Assembly: GCA_032433595.1 (NCBI GenBank)
Contig: JASWJB010000191.1
Coordinates: 20,565-84,564, forward strand
Direction of reading: 5' to 3'
Length of the DNA stretch: 64,000 bases
Source of the DNA: Conoideocrella luteorostrata
Lineage: Eukaryota > Ascomycota > Sordariomycetes > Hypocreales > Clavicipitaceae
Under the pieces are notes generated by a model that did no database searches, was not told the DNA's origin, and was given only the letters and a program-made list of their open reading frames with translations. The position numbers and the translations under genes are program-made. This document shows, piece after piece, positions 22,250 through 34,732 of the stretch (position 1 is its first letter; each line of letters opens with the position of its first letter).

Positions 22250-24860
22250 TATTAAAATAACTCTATGCCCTTTATTATAAGTATAATATTAAATCTATTT
22301 ACTTATTTATTAATCTTAGCAGGGATAATATAGTATTATTATTACTATAAAAAATAAAAGTAATAAAGTAAAATCTAGCCTTAAAAATAATAGTAATAAA
22401 GCAAAAGTTTCTCTTAACTAAATTTAGTGTAGCCTTAATAGATTTTATTTATTATTTTAGTAAGTTTATTCTTAATTAAATAAAATTCTAATTATAAAAT
22501 AAAATTCTAAGTATAAATAAGGCCTTAATAGTATTATAGCATAAATAATCTTAAGTAGTTTAAAATCCTTATTAATTAATTAAGTTTTATACTTTTATTA
22601 GTTACTTTTACTCTCTTTTTAAGCTATTTTCTTTTCTTGCTATATTTTTCTTTTTTACTATCTTTTTTACCCTTTTCTTAATTATATTACTAAACTTTAG
22701 TTACTTTATTAATACCTTAGTTTATAGTGCTAATATTACTAATTTTCTCCCTGTTTTTAACTATTTTTAAGCTAGGGATAGTGTTCTTTTAGTAACTAAT
22801 AAAGATTTAGTAGTAAGTAACCTCTTTTGTTTTCCCTTTTAGCTATATTATTTAAGAGGCTTAGACTTATTATTATTAAATTCCTTTATTATATTATTAA
22901 GCTTATTAGTAAAAGTAAAAGGGGCTATACTTAGCTTAGCTAGCCCTAAAATTACCCCTAGGGATATTAGTATTAATAGCGTTAAAGCTAGTGTTATTTA
23001 TACTAGAGTTATTCTTAAAAGGCTTAGTAAAAACACAGGAGGTAATATTATAAATAACTTAGTAAGAAACTATAGTATAATAGTTAAAAATAGTAACCTT
23101 TAGCCTAAGAGAGTTAAATATTAGTCTAAGAGCACTAAGGCCTAAGCTATAAACGCTAGGAACTAAGCTAAGAATACTAAGGTTAGCGCTAGGGGAAGCG
23201 GTATTTATTACTATTTTATTGCTTATATATTCTTAAGAGTAAGAGCATAGTCCTTTTAGCTATCTTTTAGTAAAGTAACCTTTTATTTTAATTCTTATAG
23301 CCCTATATATACTATTTCTATATTCTCTTTTACTATTTCTATAAGCTAGTGTATATCTTTAGTTATTTCTTTAAATATTATATATATTTTATTTAATTTT
23401 ATCTTCTCTATAGCTAGTTTTAGCTTTTCTTACGCTACTATTAGTTTATTAGTCTTACTTATTAATTTTTAAAGGCAAAACTAAATATTATCCTTATAAG
23501 CATTAAATAGTTTAAAACCTATATAGGTATTAACGTAAATAGTAATATTTCTAAGCTCTTCTATAAGGTAATTAACCTCTTTTCTTAATATCCTAAGGGC
23601 TTTACTATATTTATATACTATAGCGTTATTAGTTCTAATTATTCCTTTAGTAGGAATAGTTATAATTTACTATAGATTAGCCTATTTAATAGTAAAAAGG
23701 TAGCTACTTATAGTTCTATTAAGTGCGCTATATAGCTATAGAAAACAGGATACTAAAACCTTCTCTTATAATAGTAAAGCTACTAGAGATATTATATAAA
23801 TAACCCTTTTATAATTTTTAAGGTAACTACCCTTTATAAATATAATTATAGTATTCTTAGTCTTATTTTTAGCCTATTAAGTTACGCTTATTTTAGATAA
23901 AGTAAGCAAGCAGATTAGCTTATGTTTTTTACTACTAGTTTTAGCCTTCTTCTTAGTGTTTTTATCTTATATTATACGCTTTTTATTTATCTTTTATAAT
24001 AGCTTATATTTATATATAATAATAAGTGTGGTTATATACTATAGTAAATATAAAGAGTCCTCTAGAATAATACTTTCCTTAGACTTATTTAGTAATGCCT
24101 TATAAGTAATAAATCTTAGCATGTAAGTATAAAGTATATCTTATACTATTTATTTATTTTTCTTATTATATTAGTAAACTCTAAAGGTTTTTTTATTAAA
24201 ATTAATAGGGAGTTATTATAAGAGGTTATAAATATATTTAGTGTATTCCTAGTAACTTAAGCTACCCTTTGTCTCTATAGTATTATAGTTATTACTAGGT
24301 TAAGTAACTAGTTTACTAAATCTTATAATAGTATAAGAGAGAGTAACTCTATAAGGATTAGCTTTATTATTAAAAGAATTATAGTAAGTTTTATATTCTG
24401 TTTTATTAGCGCTTTTATTATTCTTAAGGCTAGTCTCTTCTTTATTAGATTCTTCTTTATTAGATTTATTAAGGATTTAAATAAGGGTAATTTGTTTTTT
24501 TTTTTTAATATTAATAGTTTTAGCGTTAATAGCTTTAAATCCCTTTTTAAAGGAGGCAGAATTATTTTAGGTAATTAATTCCTCCTCTAGAGTATCTTAG
24601 TTAACTAATTCCTTCTTAGAAGTAGCCCTATTTACTAAGTTCTTCTTAATATTAGCTATATTTACTAGGTCCTTCTTAAGATTAGCTATTTTCTTTACGC
24701 AGGCATTATTATTAGTTTCTATAGCTACTAGGTTTAGGTTTTTAAGAAGAGCTTTTATATTATATAGCGCTAGAAGTAAATTATCTATATTTAGATTATT
24801 AGTAATTAAATCCTCTATAGCTACACTTATTATTAAATTAAGAGCAAGGATTATAATAAT
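22250..24860 (-). pseudogene. Extra coding-like segment 3' of the chromodomain, coiled-coil rich
   Basis: On the minus strand, downstream of pol and upstream of the 3' LTR, long stretches read like protein with only RIP-type stops. Near 24840-24600 it gives SVAIEDLITNNLNIDNLLL and NLKKDLVNIANIKKNLVN. Near 23600-23300 it gives KALRILRKEVNYLIEELRN, YIGFKLFNAYKDN and FKEITKDI. The helical, Lys/Glu/Leu-rich composition suggests coiled coils. I recognise no family. The position corresponds to an extra third ORF, but a nested fragment of another element is an alternative. Confidence 0.4.
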
Positions 24861-25179
24861 AAATTTTAATATAAACTAGCTAATAATTAATGCAAGGTAT
24901 AAGGAAAAGCCTATATATTACCGTAATAGTGTAATCCTAATAAGGAATTACTTATATTAGCAATAAGAGGCTAATTATAGTAGCAAAGCTATTATAAGTA
25001 TTACTTAATAAGGTTATAAAGTAAGGGTTTAAAGTAATTAAAAAGTAAGAATATAAAGTAAGCCCTTAGCTATAAGTAGTAAATATATACACTATAACTT
25101 AAATAACCTTAAGCACTTATATTATTAATCCTAGCATTTAGTTACCTACTTTTAATAGTCTTTATCTTAATTAATTAAG

Positions 25180-28100
25180 TATTAGTTCTAATACTTATTA
25201 ACTATTTCTTTAGTATTCTTACGTAGGTTAAATTTAGTAATTTATTAGTTATCTTTAGCAGTAAATCCTTTTTATTTAACTAGAAACTTAGCTTAAGGCT
25301 TATTTTTGCCTTATTTATACTTAATTTAATAAGTTATAATACGTTTAATTTCCTAGTAATTTATAGTTTCCTCTCCTTTAAGGGCAATAAGCAATAGTAA
25401 AGGTATTAATCTTATAAAAAGATCTAGTCCTTAAGTAGGTTTCTAGAGATATACTACTAATACTATAAGATATATTCTTAATTTACTAGGAAAGTTAAGT
25501 TTATATACTAAAGGGTTAATTTTTTTAAGCACTTTATAGGGTTTAGCTTTGCTAAGTAACTACTTTTTCTTAGGTTTACTAGGTAAGTAGTATTCTTTAT
25601 ATAGTTATAAATACACTATATCTCCTATGTTAATATTAATAGGTTTATGCTTATTATTATACTATATTTTAGCAAAAGCTATAGCTATAATAATTATAAG
25701 CTACGCTTTATACTAAAATATTTTATAGAATATAGCAATATTAGTTACGCTTAATTTAATATTAAATATAGTTTCTAAAGAGATTAAATCTATAACACTT
25801 AATAGTTTAAACCTATATAATAGCTTATTTAGGGCTATTTTAATACCTATAGCCTTAGTATTATTAAGATAATACTAAAGCGCTAAAAGTATTTTATCCT
25901 AAGTTATATCTAGGTTAGTTATAATATAAAATTAAATTATAACCTTAATTATTTAATTCTTTTATTTTATAAGACTATTTATTTATAAGTAATATACTAT
26001 AGCTATAAGGAATCTAACGTTAAGTTAATTAAATATAGCTTTCTAAATATTAAATATAAACTTTAGATTCCTATTATTAATAATTTATTATAGTATCCCT
26101 TAGTTAAATAAGTATAACCCTTTAAGCAGTAAGGCTACCTATAATTCTACTAAATATATTATATAGCCTACTAGAAGTATTATGCGTTTTAAGAATATAT
26201 AATTTATAGGGTATAATATATTAAGGGCTAAGTATCCTAGCATAGCCTATATTATGCTTTTAGCCTTAATTTTAGGTAAATCCGTAATAAAGTTAAGTAA
26301 TACTATATAGAATAAAGTAGGATTTACTTATATAAATTAGAGTTCTCCTAGTAGCTTCTGCCTATTAATTATATTTTCCTTACACATTATATAATAAGCT
26401 ATAAATTCCTAAATTTAACTGCTTATTTATAGGATACTAATAAACTATAATTCTATTGCTATTTAGGTAATTCTAAAATAATATTAGTTATTATAAACTA
26501 CCTTTAAGATAGTTTTAATTATTAAGCTTAGAATATATAATTTATATATTCTATTAATCGCGATATAATAAAGTAGGCTATTCTTGCGTAAATCCTATTT
26601 ATATAATAGTATTTTTAGTATTTTTGCATTTCTATGTGTGTGTTATTTTTCCTAGAATACCTTAATTATAGCTATAATTTAGCTAAGTTTAGCGTTATAT
26701 TTATAGCCTTTAATAATTCCTACTTTAAATCCCTTATTAATTACTACTATGCTTACTATTTCGTTAGAAAAGTATATACTTATATTAAGCTTATTAAATT
26801 AACTTCCTTTTATAGCTTATTTATAGCTAAGATTAACAAAGAGTTATAATAATATATTAAGTATTATATTAAGTGTTCCTAGAATATAGAAAATTTTAAG
26901 GTTAAATTAAGATAAGTAATTAAAGACTTTAGTAAGTTTAAGGTTAGCTTTATTAAGGTTTATAGTATTTAGAGAGGTATATTTAATAATACCTTTAGTT
27001 AGTAAGTAATCTATAATAATATTAATAGTTAGCTAGTTTAATTAAACTATTTTTCTAAGTTTTCTAATACCCTATATTATTATAGCTACCTTTGCTTCTA
27101 TAGATTTATATTATTCTTTAATAGCTAAAGTTAACCTTAAGAGGAATAAGATTAGCTTTAATTTCTTAGGTTTAATATCCTTTCTTAGTATATTAGTTTT
27201 ATTTTATTCCTTATATAATTAAAATATATATAGGCTAAATCCTTCTTTATAAGCGTTAATTTTAAGAAAGAGTAGTCTTTTTAGATTATAGTAGTATAAG
27301 ATAAGCTTTTTACTAAGTAATGTTTTTATCTTATAAAAGGCTTAAATTTCCTTCTTATTAGGCATAAATATTATTTATTATATCTTTTGCTTCCTTATAA
27401 GCTTAGAAAGTCCCGTAAGAGTGCTCTTCTTTTTTTAAGCTTACTATAAAAGCTATGTTTTTTGCTCTTAAAAAGGTTAAATTTATAAATTAAACTAAGG
27501 GATTCCTTTCTATAGGAATCTAGCTATTTTAATAAAGGTTTTAAGCAATAATAGGTTATTTAGGAACTTTATTTTATTAAAAGCCTTAATTTAGTTTAAT
27601 ATATTAATAATTCCTTTACTATTTATAATAAAACCTAATAACTAAATAGCAGAATAGCTAATAAATAACTTTTTAGCTCTAATTATTAGCTTATTTTCTT
27701 TAATAATACAGAGAACCACTATAAGATACTTAAGATAGTCCTTTAGACTATTAAAAAAGATAATTATATTATTAATATAAACACATATAAAGTCCTTATA
27801 GTCTCTAAATAGTTAGTCTATGTATTATTAAGTATAGGCTAATATATTCTTAAACCCTATAAGGGCTATGTTTAATACTTTAAGGCCTCTTTTTAATATT
27901 ATAACTATTCTATTTTAATATGCCTAGAAAACAGGTAATTAATAAAAGAAACTAGATTTATTAAATATAGAATAGTACTTTTTACTATAAGTATTTCCTA
28001 TAATATTAAATTAGTTTAGTAAAGGGTAAATATTAAGTACTATTAAGCTATTTATAGGTTTTATGTTAATAATAACTTTTCCTTTTATTAAGTTACCTTT

Positions 28101-29200
28101 GCCTTTTTATATAATAAATGCTAAGTAAGTAATTAGCATTAGGTTATTTAAATATAATATTTTTCTATTTATATATAGCTTATTATAAACTTTATTTAGT
28201 TTTTAATAATCTTTAACGCTAAGAGGGTAAGGTTAAATTATTTTGCGTTAATTTTACTATTCTTCTATAAAGTTAATCCTTATTCCCTAGTCTTCTAGCA
28301 TAAGGATAACACCTTTATTATAATAAATATTAAATTTATTGCTTAAAGCCTTAAATTAAGCTATAGTATTATTATTAGTTACTATAATATAAACACTATA
28401 TTAGTTAAGGGTGTGTATAATATCTTTAGGGCAGGATATTCTATATAATAAGAGCTTATAATTAATATCTTAAGAGTTTAGTTTATTCTCTTTATTATTA
28501 GTATCTTCTTCTGCTTACTTTGCCTCTTTAGCGGAAATATCCTTTATAAAATATATAGCGTAGGCGCTAATATCCTTAATTTTTTAACTAGTTTTAAATA
28601 GCTATATATCTTTAAGGAGAGCTATTTTCTATCCTTTTGTGATTATAAGAGTTTTGCCTATTTTATTATAGGTAATAAGGGTTTTATTGCTATTTTCTTC
28701 TATAATTATATTTACTATACTATTAATAACGCTATAAGCGTAGAGTATATTAGTAGTAGCCTTATAGTTTAATTCCTTCTAAGTTATAAGCATTATTATA
28801 CTCTAATTAAGCAAAACCTCTATTATATATATTGCTATAACCTTCCTATGTAGGATATGCTTAGGTTATTTAAATATCTTAGCTTTAATAAATATACTAT
28901 AAATAAAGCAGAAAATAACTTATAAATAAACAAAGTTAATTTTTACTTTATATTTATATAAAAAGTTAGTCCTTAATAATAATTTTAGGCCTAAATCTTA
29001 TATTATATTTACTATTACTATAAAGTAACTAGTGATTTTTGTTCCTTATGTAGTTCTAAGTATATAGAAGTTAAAAGTTACTATTTCTATAATAATAAAT
29101 ACTAACTATACCCCTTTTACTAGTTTAAGCTTTTGCTTTCCTTATTTAATATTAATTTTATACTAAAGAAGCTAGTTTTTATTAGCTAAAATAGCAAAAG
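25180..29200 (-). pseudogene. Pol of the 10.4-kb chromovirus (protease to chromodomain), RIP-broken
   Basis: Minus-strand relic. The protease end is suggested near 29100-28950 (ANLLLRTNFL-like). RT is clear. Near 28080-27850 it reads VIINIKPINSLI, NIYPLL, SSFFY.LPVF and LNIALIGFKNILAY. Near 27790-27740 it reads DFICVYINNIIIF, the catalytic YIDD with both Asp codons mutated to Asn. Near 25560-25420 the post-integrase segment reads KPYKVLKKINPLVYKLNFPS. Near 25290-25210 a chromodomain-like AKFLVK.KGFTAKDN follows, with the Trp codon now a stop. Motif order and direction establish a Gypsy chromovirus. No frame is intact. Confidence 0.82.
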
Positions 29201-29499
29201 TTCCTATGTTTAAGTAAATAATATAAGTATTCTCTTTATTATAAAACCTAAGTAATACTTATAAGTAGGAATTTATTATTTAATAGTTAATTTTAACTTC
29301 TTATAGTTAAGGTATAGCTTTTATTACTTATCCTTTAACTAATCTTAATATACTATAAGTTCTTAGTTAAATAATAGTGTTTTTATCGCTAAAGTATATA
29401 TACTTAACCTTTTCCTTTTATAGTTCTATAAAGTAAGCTTTAGTAAAGTTAGTTTTATCCCTAAATTTATTATTATTACCTTAATTACTATATTTCTTT

Positions 29500-32000
29500 T
29501 CTTCTTTAATAAGAGAGTATCCTTTAGCTTTTAAGTAGGCTTTATGTGTTTTATAGTTAGAATTATCTTTATATATTATAATATATATATATAAAGGGTC
29601 TTAGTTTTATAGCTAATACTATCTATAGAATCTTTAGGCTTATAGTTAGTCTTAGTTTTACTAATTTTATTAATACTAAGGCTAATTCTTATAGTATTTA
29701 TTCTATTTTAGTTAAGAGTTATTATTCTTATTAGTTCTTTTTATTAGTAACCTTAGCGAATCCTCCTATTATTTAGTTTATTTTAGCTAACTTAGTAGTA
29801 GCTATTACTAATTCTAGGGTAGCTATAGCTATCTATAGAACCTTAGGTCCTTACCGCAAAAGTCCTAATTTTAATAGTAATTCTAGTACCTAGAACTAGG
29901 TTCTTAATTATAATTATTATTATATTAGTTCTTATGGTTCTAATAGGGTTAATCCTAGTTCTAACTAAAGTATAGCTTATTTTAGTATACGTTAATCTAA
30001 CTATCCCCTTCTTAGTTATTATTAGAATTATTAGTAATATAGTAGGCTTTAGTAGGTCTAGCGCTTTTTCTTGCCTTATAGGGGTCTCTTTTAGATTTAA
30101 TTATCTCCTATAGGTTATGCCTTTTATTTTTAATTATAGTAATATATTTTAATTTATTATTTTCTATAGTTAGTTTTAGATATTAAATATATAATTTTAG
30201 ATTAAGCTTTTATTAAAGTTAAACTAATAGCTACTTATTAGTTTATTCCTTATTTACTTTAATATATTAAAATACCTTAAATATAAAATCTCGCAAAGAA
30301 GTGTTACTTATTATATTTTCCTTAGTAAATTTAGCTTTATTTAACTAATTAATAGCTTCCTTTATTAATATACTAAACTCTTTTTTTATAGTATTAAATA
30401 TAGTAAGTATAAAGTTAAAAATATATTTCTTTTTTATCTTATTAAGGTATTAATAATACTAAATAAGGGCTTTTCCTTTAAATAAGTTTTAAGTATAAAG
30501 CTTAATAAATATTTATTTATTAAGACTAGCTTAGTTTAAGTGGTTTTAAACTACTTAGATTTATAATTTAATATTATAGAAAATTACTTATTTTCCTTTA
30601 TATATAATAAAAGCTTAGTTATTATTATTTTATTTTATTTTAGAATAAAAATATCCTATATTTACTATTTTTTATATAGGATTTATTAAAGTTAATAATA
30701 GCCCCTCTTAGTATAAAAAAGGTCTTTTAAATAGTAAATACTAATAATAATTTAGGTTTAAGGGTAACTAGCTTTACTTTAAATTAAGGCTATAGCTATT
30801 ATTTAATTAATTTTATCTTAGTGTAGGAGGAAATTAAGAGTATATAAGTTAAGGTCCTTATAGTCCTTAAAAGTTTCCTTATTATAAATATAATTAGCTT
30901 AGTGTTAGCGCTATTAAAGTAGTATAGTATTAACTATATAAGTTCTTACTATTAAAGTGCTAAAACTATACTAAATAGTTTTATAGGTTACCTCCTAGTA
31001 TTAATCCTAGTCCTTATTATCTTAGCATTTAGTATTATAGTAAATAAGGCTATATTTATCTTAGTTAGTATAAGTATTAGCTTAGGTGAAAGTTTCCTCT
31101 AAATAGAAACTAAGTATAACTATATAGGTTATAGTATTAAATTAGTGGATTAAGCTATTAGTTTTATTCTTCCTAGGGTAATAGTTAGCCTTTTTTATTT
31201 AAAGCCTTAAAAATTATAGCTTTTAAATCTAAAGCTAAATTCTATTATTATTTATCCTAATTAAGGGTTAGTTAAGGTAGTCTTACTAGTAGCCTTATAG
31301 TTTCTTAAGATCTAGTTAACTTATTAAAGTTTAAGTCTATTTCCTAAGTTTCTAGTAAAGGAATCCTTAGCTAAGTAAATAGAATTAACCCTTATAATTT
31401 ATATATAGATAAAAATATTATATTAATAGATAATCCTAAAGCAGAGTTTAAGTAATAGAGTTCTTCTCTTAGAATAATAAAGTCTTTTCCTTTCCCTAGT
31501 TCTTAGTAATCCTTAGGTTTCTATTAGTTTCTGCTTTTTAGTTAAGAAATAGGTTTTAGCTAAGTACTATATAAATCTATTTACTATAAAGCTATTTCTT
31601 TCTTACTACTTAAGGCGTAAATTAAGTACTTACTCTTAGAGAGTAGTCCTGCTTCTTTTGCCTTATAAATAATAGATTTAGCACTTTTCTAAGTAGTTAC
31701 TAGTCTAGTTAGGTTAATAATGCTTTAGTAATATAAATATAATTTCTCGTGAGTAGTTTTACTCCGCTAAAAGATACTAGAATTATTATATTTCTAGTAA
31801 AATAGCTTAGTAAGGTTATTAATTATAATAATATCTTATAATCTTTATCTCCTATAGGTAAAATCTAGATTTAACTATAAGAAGCTTTAAAGCTCCTAGA
31901 TTACAGTGAGTTTTAATAGGGTAAGTGTTTTAGTTAAAACACTTAATTAGTATTAATCTCTAAGCTAGTTAGTCTTAGACATTAATATATTAAAATTGCA
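29500..32000 (-). pseudogene. Probable gag region of the 10.4-kb chromovirus
   Basis: Lies between the 5' LTR and protease. Fragments such as SKRDPYKARKSARPTKAYY near 30090-30010 (basic, Ser/Arg-rich) fit a Gag C-terminal region, but no zinc knuckle could be read. The call rests on position and composition. Confidence 0.4.
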
Positions 32001-32045
32001 ATAAGGCTCTTTAAAGGCGGTATATTAAGAGCAATTACTACCACT

Positions 32046-32322
32046 TATTATATGCTAGGTTTAGTATATTATATACTAGATATAGCTAGTAGGTTACTAG
32101 TTATAACACATTAGTTATTTATATTAGCTATAGTATTAGTATTATTAGTATTTAGGTAAAAGGAAGCAAAACAAAGCAATAACAAGTTAGATCTTAGATA
32201 GTTATAAGGTTCTTGTTAATTCTATCTACTAACGGGCAAGATTCAACCTCTTATAAGTCGGATCCGTTACGTGAGTGACTAGTACAGCCTGTGTCAGATC
32301 TAGCTATCTACTTTACGCAACA
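32046..32322 (-). repeat. 5' LTR (277 bp) of the 10.4-kb chromovirus
   Basis: Same length as the left LTR. Its inner (left) half is heavily mutated (TATTATATGC for TGTTACGTGC), while its outer (right) half is intact (CGGATCCGTTACGTGAGTGA). It ends ACGCAACA, followed by the ATAGG duplication. Confidence 0.92.
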
Positions 32323-32889
32323 ATAGGAGTTTTTAATAATATAGTAAGCTATATAGGCATTAAATAAAAAGAATTTAGGATAGTAGTAGCGAGCAGGCTA
32401 TCTAGGACTTGTTAAGGACACTACTACCTTCACTATGCGCACCACTACACCTAAGCAAATGTGGTATCCACTACTGCTGTAGCGCTGCCCACCATTTGTG
32501 CTGCTTACCTAGCAAGCAGGGGACAGTTTAACTGGGCCGTCAAGGTAGCATTAACTCCGCAAGAGATTAATGCCTTAGCGACCAAAAACAAGATATATAA
32601 AAAAAAAAAATTAATAATAAAAATAAAAAAAAACTATTATATAGCTTAGATAGCTATTTAGGTAATATATTTTATTTATAACAAGCTTTAATTGCATCTG
32701 TGGTGGCCGTTCCAATTAAAAGGGTCAATTGGACAATGTGGACGACATGGCTCAGTTAAACTGTCCCCCGCATGCCTAGCCATCTTTTTAGCTTACTCAG
32801 CAGTCGCCTAGTGGTTAACCAACGAGCCGCTGTTACGTTAGAACTCCCTTTTTTCTTAACTATCTTAACGTCACCCGCACGACAAACTT
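32323..32889. other. Flank of the retroelement, no secure gene
   Basis: Composition returns to near normal. A 62-codon plus ORF at 32461-32649 starts with an unusual start codon (GTG) and reads TTAVALPTICAAYLASRGQFNW before running into an A-rich tail; I do not recognise it. The rest is a mosaic of mutated and unmutated stretches. Confidence 0.35.
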
Positions 32890-33800
32890 TGCATCTTTTT
32901 TGATAACAATATAGCCTAATATAATGTCCCGCTAGCTACAATAGCCTACAAAATAGCCCACCTTTCTCAAGAAGAACGCAACACCATTAACAAACATCCT
33001 CTAGGCGACTCGCTCAGCGGCGTTCGCGAGGCATTGCGCGAGGCGGAACGAGATACACAATACGAAGCGTCTCAATCAGACGACAGCACAGAAGTGCCCG
33101 AACAACCACGATTGTTCGTGGCGGCGATAGGAAATTTATTCTCTATTCTCCCTGCGTCTAATGTTTCACTAACACTGGCTTCCAGAACAGGGAGGGACGC
33201 TCTAGTGTCTGATCTATCGGCAGTTCGCTTGCGCATGCAGAAAGGTGACTTTAAGTACCAGCACTTTCGCTTATTATCACAGCTTGTGATTAAGCAAGCG
33301 CCGGCTATTAACATCTAGACTGCCGTCATTGCCGCCATTCAATCGATCTCTTAATCCACTCCACCGCTAAGCGTTCCTTATACCTTCGAAACGCCGATCA
33401 CCTATTCATCCGCCTCGCAGCAAGGCTTAGAACAGACACGGCGACAAATTAAACCTCGTGTGTTTAACGAGATTCGCCACTATACACACCGTGCGGTCAA
33501 AGGATTCCACGAAAAATATTTCGAAGGGCAGAAATAGAACAAGAGAGTCAAGCGAATTTAGCAAAGCGTTAAGAGTCGCTACGACGACAGCGAGAAAAGG
33601 TGGACACAACTACCTACTGCGGCCACTAAGGAGGAAGTATGCAGCTGGTTGCTTGACTTTCAGCGAGAGTTGTTAGCAACCGAACGAACTGCGTACTTTA
33701 GGAGCGATGCACGCAATAAAGTTGGAACTGAGGCCTCGAGGCAACTTGACCTCATCGTGAAAATGAGAAGAAGAAACGGAGCAGCAACAGACGTGAAGCA
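32890..33800 (+). pseudogene. FunK1-type kinase, N-terminal fragment, better-preserved copy
   Basis: The main open piece (33034-33318) reads NLFSILPASNVSLTLASRTG, DALVSDLSAVRLRMQKGDF, RLLSQLVIKQAP. Later frames give SASQQGLEQTRRQIKPRVF, AVKGFHEKYFEG and FQRELLATERTAYFRSDARN. From memory these match the N-terminal region of fungal-type protein kinases (FunK1), which precedes the kinase lobes. Only the N-terminal part is here, in at least three frames, so it is a pseudogene. A separate C-terminal FunK1 relic sits at 52865-53720 on the other strand. Confidence 0.65.
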
Positions 33801-33889
33801 TGATAACTAACTATATGGGCTCTTTCGGGCAAGAAATTACATGCTATTATTCGTGTTGCTGTTGATTGGTTAGGCTAACATTCACCCAC

Positions 33890-34070
33890 TATGGTTGGAT
33901 CGTTAAGTCCTGGAAAGCGCCGGGGAAACAAAGTTTGGTCAGTGGCAAAGGACAGAGTGCCAGCGTTGTTCCAGGCATCACTACGGGGCGAAGCTTTGCC
34001 GGTGAGGCATGCTAAGATCATATTTCTCAAGAAACCAGGAAAAGGCGAAAAGCTGGAGACTGGCTCTTAA
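33890..34070 (+). pseudogene. LINE (Tad1-like) reverse transcriptase fragment
   Basis: The plus-strand frame reads SPGKRRGNKVWSVAKDRVPA, then LFQASLRGEALPVRHAKIIF and LKKPGKGEK before a stop. The pattern W..AK..VP.LF.A.L.GE.LP..W..AKI..L.KPGKG is typical of the early RT domain in fungal Tad-type non-LTR retrotransposons, from memory. The fragment is short, with no catalytic motif, endonuclease or poly(A) tail, and directly follows the FunK1 fragment. Confidence 0.55.
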
Positions 34071-34732
34071 ATATGTAGAATACCCAGTGAGTGGTAAGTC
34101 CGCGGTCGGGTGAAGAGCTATTGGTGAATGCAAGTTTCCAGGAGGCATTGAGAATTAGTAGTAGAGCTGAGGGAGCGGAAGAGAGACGTGGCTATTGACC
34201 CTGGATGCTGGATGACTATAGCTTGCACCGTATTAAGGAAAACTGGCTGTGCTTTAGCGCTGTCTCGCACTTGGTATATGTCCTTCCACCAGTTACATCA
34301 ACGACCAAGTCACTTCAGTGAAAGTTGGCACGAAAGAACAGAGGCACGAGCAGTTAAGCTCTGGTCGTGACCGTGTCGCAACGCGCCGGCGTTAGCGTGG
34401 TTTGATGCGAAGCGAGTCCCACAGCGCTTCCGCCATAGTGTCCACCTATTGCTTAACTTCAGCCCTCATTCCTGTCAACGCTTGAGTCCTGAACTTACAA
34501 TGCTGACAAGATAGGCATACGTTTCTCGTTTAATACCAGCGTGGTAATTACTTCCGCACAATTCAATAGCCTGAGAACGGCCTGCCAAGGAGGTGAGAGT
34601 ATGGTAGGCTCAAGATCGGCTCGTTAATCACAGTTAATGCCTGTTGACGTGGAGAGTTACCCGAAACTTTCAGCATACCTAATGATTATCCAATGATATT
34701 AATTCCTCGAGCACATTGGCCCGCTTAAATGG
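34071..34732. other. No gene recognised
   Basis: Normal composition with only small frames (for example 34188-34370 on the plus strand). It lies between LINE and hAT debris and may include the decayed 5' part of the hAT transposase, but nothing readable supports that. Confidence 0.4.

Larger units (their letters stand above)
21885..32322 (-). mobile_element. Complete 10.4-kb Ty3/Gypsy chromovirus with TSD
   Basis: Full-length LTR retrotransposon with 277-bp LTRs, flanking ATAGG duplication and minus-strand pol. It reads from the right LTR through a gag/protease region, RT, RNase H, integrase and a chromodomain-like segment. A further 3 kb before the left LTR is unusually long for such elements. 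The interior is heavily RIP-mutated, but the outer edges of both LTRs are not. It landed in sequence that separates two copies of a FunK1 fragment. It differs from the element at 1-7714 in LTR sequence, length and RT motif, so it is another family. Confidence 0.93.

Noticed and set aside
26634..26849. 71-codon plus ORF in the 10.4-kb element
   Set aside because: Lies antisense to the RNase H/integrase part of pol; open only because of AT-rich mutation.
33072..33314. Antisense 80-codon ORF opposite the FunK1 fragment
   Set aside because: Shadow of the plus-strand reading frame, which carries the recognisable motifs.
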